Assembly: GCA_023442845.1 (NCBI GenBank)
Contig: JAEZXC010000056.1
Location: 1-6,700, forward strand
Length of the DNA: 6,700 nt
DNA from: Actinomycetes bacterium
Lineage (GTDB): Bacteria; Actinomycetota; Actinomycetes; Actinomycetales; Demequinaceae
Reading direction: 5' to 3'
Shown here: one piece after another, positions 5,777 to 6,700 of the stretch
Numbering within the stretch: the stretch's first letter is position 1
Layout: each line of letters opens with the position of its first letter
The notes under the pieces: generated by a model
Seen by the model: only the letters and a program-made list of their open reading frames with translations
Told to the model about the DNA's origin: nothing
The model's database searches: none
Made by a program: the position numbers and the translations under genes

Positions 5777-6700
5777 GTGGCTGAGACGCTCACCGATCCC
5801 CTCCTGGGCCGTCTAATCGACGGCCGCTACGAGGTGCGCGAACGCATCGCCGCAGGTGGGATGGCGACCGTGTATGTCGCCTTTGACCGGCGCCTCGAAC
5901 GTCACGTTGCAGTCAAGGTCATGCACACGACGCTAGGTTCCCAGTCCGAACGCCATGAGTTTGCATCCCGGTTTCGCCGAGAAGCGAAGGCTGCGGCTCG
6001 CCTTACCCACCCCGGCATGGTGCGTGTTTACGACCAAGGCACCGACGGCGAGATCTCCTATCTCACGATGGAGTATGTCGACGGCGGCAACCTTCGCGCT
6101 TACCTCACTCGTGAAGGCACGCTTCCTGTCGGCGAGGCGCTTTCCATCACAGAATCGGTCCTTGACGCACTCGCCGCTGCGCACCGTCAGAATCTCGTTC
6201 ACCGTGACGTGAAGCCTGAGAATGTGCTGCTTGACGAGGACAAACGCCCTCGCTTGGCGGACTTTGGATTGGCTCGGGCGGTTACGGAGGTGACGTCGAC
6301 GTCAACCGGCACGCTCCTCGGCACTGTCGCGTACCTCGCCCCCGAACTGGTGCAGAACGGTGACGCCGATTCGCGCTCTGACATCTATGCCGTCGGTGTG
6401 CTGCTGTTCGAGATGCTGACCGGGCGGCAGCCATTTACCGGCTCCTCAGCGATCGACGTCGCAGCCCGGCACGTCCATGAAGACGTCCCTGCTCCATCGA
6501 CCTTCGTCACGTGGTTGCCTGCTGAGATCGATGACCTTGTTGCGCGGCTCACGGCACGCCAACCAGTCGCACGACCAGCCGATGCCACGATGGCCCTCAG
6601 CATCCTCCGTCAAACCCGCGCAATGATCGATGACCCGACTCTCGACCGGCGCGCGGAACCGCCATCTGGCCCGATTCCGCTTGCCTCCGACAAGACGGAC
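5777..6700 (+). CDS. pknL: PknL-like membrane Ser/Thr protein kinase (partial, kinase domain complete)
   Basis: The frame is open for 308 codons from a GTG start to the right edge, so the C-terminus is missing. The Hanks-type kinase domain begins at about residue 18 (YEVRERI). The ATP loop is IAAGGMATVY (24-33), the catalytic lysine K47 sits in VAVKVM, the C-helix glutamate is probably E69 (RFRREAKAA), the hinge is LTMEYVDGG, the catalytic loop HRDVKPENVLL has D144 and N149, and DFG is at 162-164. The activation segment contains VTSTSTGTLLGT with several likely phospho-threonines, and APE is at 188-190. The first glycine of the ATP loop is Ala, like the IASGG of mycobacterial PknL. The stretches TSTGTLLGTVAYLAPE and PFTGSSAIDVA also resemble PknL. 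The Rv2175c homologue and isoprenyl synthase nearby support this. A transmembrane segment is expected beyond the window; whether PASTA domains follow cannot be seen. Alternative in-frame GTG starts at 5744 and 5771 exist; 5777 gives an N-terminus of PknL-like length. Confidence 0.92.
   Translation, partial: MAETLTDPLLGRLIDGRYEVRERIAAGGMATVYVAFDRRLERHVAVKVMHTTLGSQSERHEFASRFRREAKAAARLTHPGMVRVYDQGTDGEISYLTMEYVDGGNLRAYLTREGTLPVGEALSITESVLDALAAAHRQNLVHRDVKPENVLLDEDKRPRLADFGLARAVTEVTSTSTGTLLGTVAYLAPELVQNGDADSRSDIYAVGVLLFEMLTGRQPFTGSSAIDVAARHVHEDVPAPSTFVTWLPAEIDDLVARLTARQPVARPADATMALSILRQTRAMIDDPTLDRRAEPPSGPIPLASDKTD

Overview
The window is actinobacterial throughout: high GC, strong G/C preference at third codon positions, GTG starts, and actinobacterium-specific families (DUF4192, Rv2175c-type DNA-binding protein, PknL-like kinase). 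It appears to be built from two compositional blocks that meet inside one sigma-70 gene.

Block A (about 1-1265) is extremely GC-rich. On the minus strand it carries the first codons of an unidentified protein, a SigE-family ECF-like sigma factor, a strong intrinsic terminator, and the 3' half of a sigma-70 gene. In that half, one of 199 codons (669-1265) ends in A or T. The style recalls Micromonosporaceae or related high-GC actinomycetes.

Block B (about 1266-6700) has a milder bias; about 11 of the first 38 codons past the break end in A or T. It carries the 5' half of the sigma gene (a normal primary SigA N-terminus with acidic leader), a DUF4192 protein (minus), a trans-isoprenyl diphosphate synthase (plus), an Rv2175c-family winged-helix protein (minus, convergent with the synthase), a secreted protein with two LysM domains and a lytic transglycosylase domain (plus), and the N-terminal kinase half of a PknL-type Ser/Thr kinase (plus, cut by the window end). 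The order isoprenyl synthase / Rv2175c / pknL matches the mycobacterial idsA2-Rv2175c-pknL neighbourhood. The extra sigA, DUF4192 and LysM genes fit Micrococcales-like genomes. Family-level assignment is not possible from sequence reading alone.

Functionally, block B is a vegetative-growth and cell-envelope locus: primary sigma factor, isoprenoid precursor synthesis, peptidoglycan cleavage, and a membrane kinase with its likely DNA-binding substrate. Three of its genes (synthase, Rv2175c homologue, pknL) share a TAnnnT hexamer exactly 6 nt before the start codon, which suggests leaderless mRNAs. The LysM gene instead has a Shine-Dalgarno site and a promoter embedded in a degenerate 9-bp tandem repeat.

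I see no mobile element, CRISPR array, tRNA or rRNA. I do not see a new multi-gene system. The observations most worth a second look are the hybrid sigma gene (probable assembly chimera, possibly real recombination) and the 9-bp repeat array at the LysM promoter.
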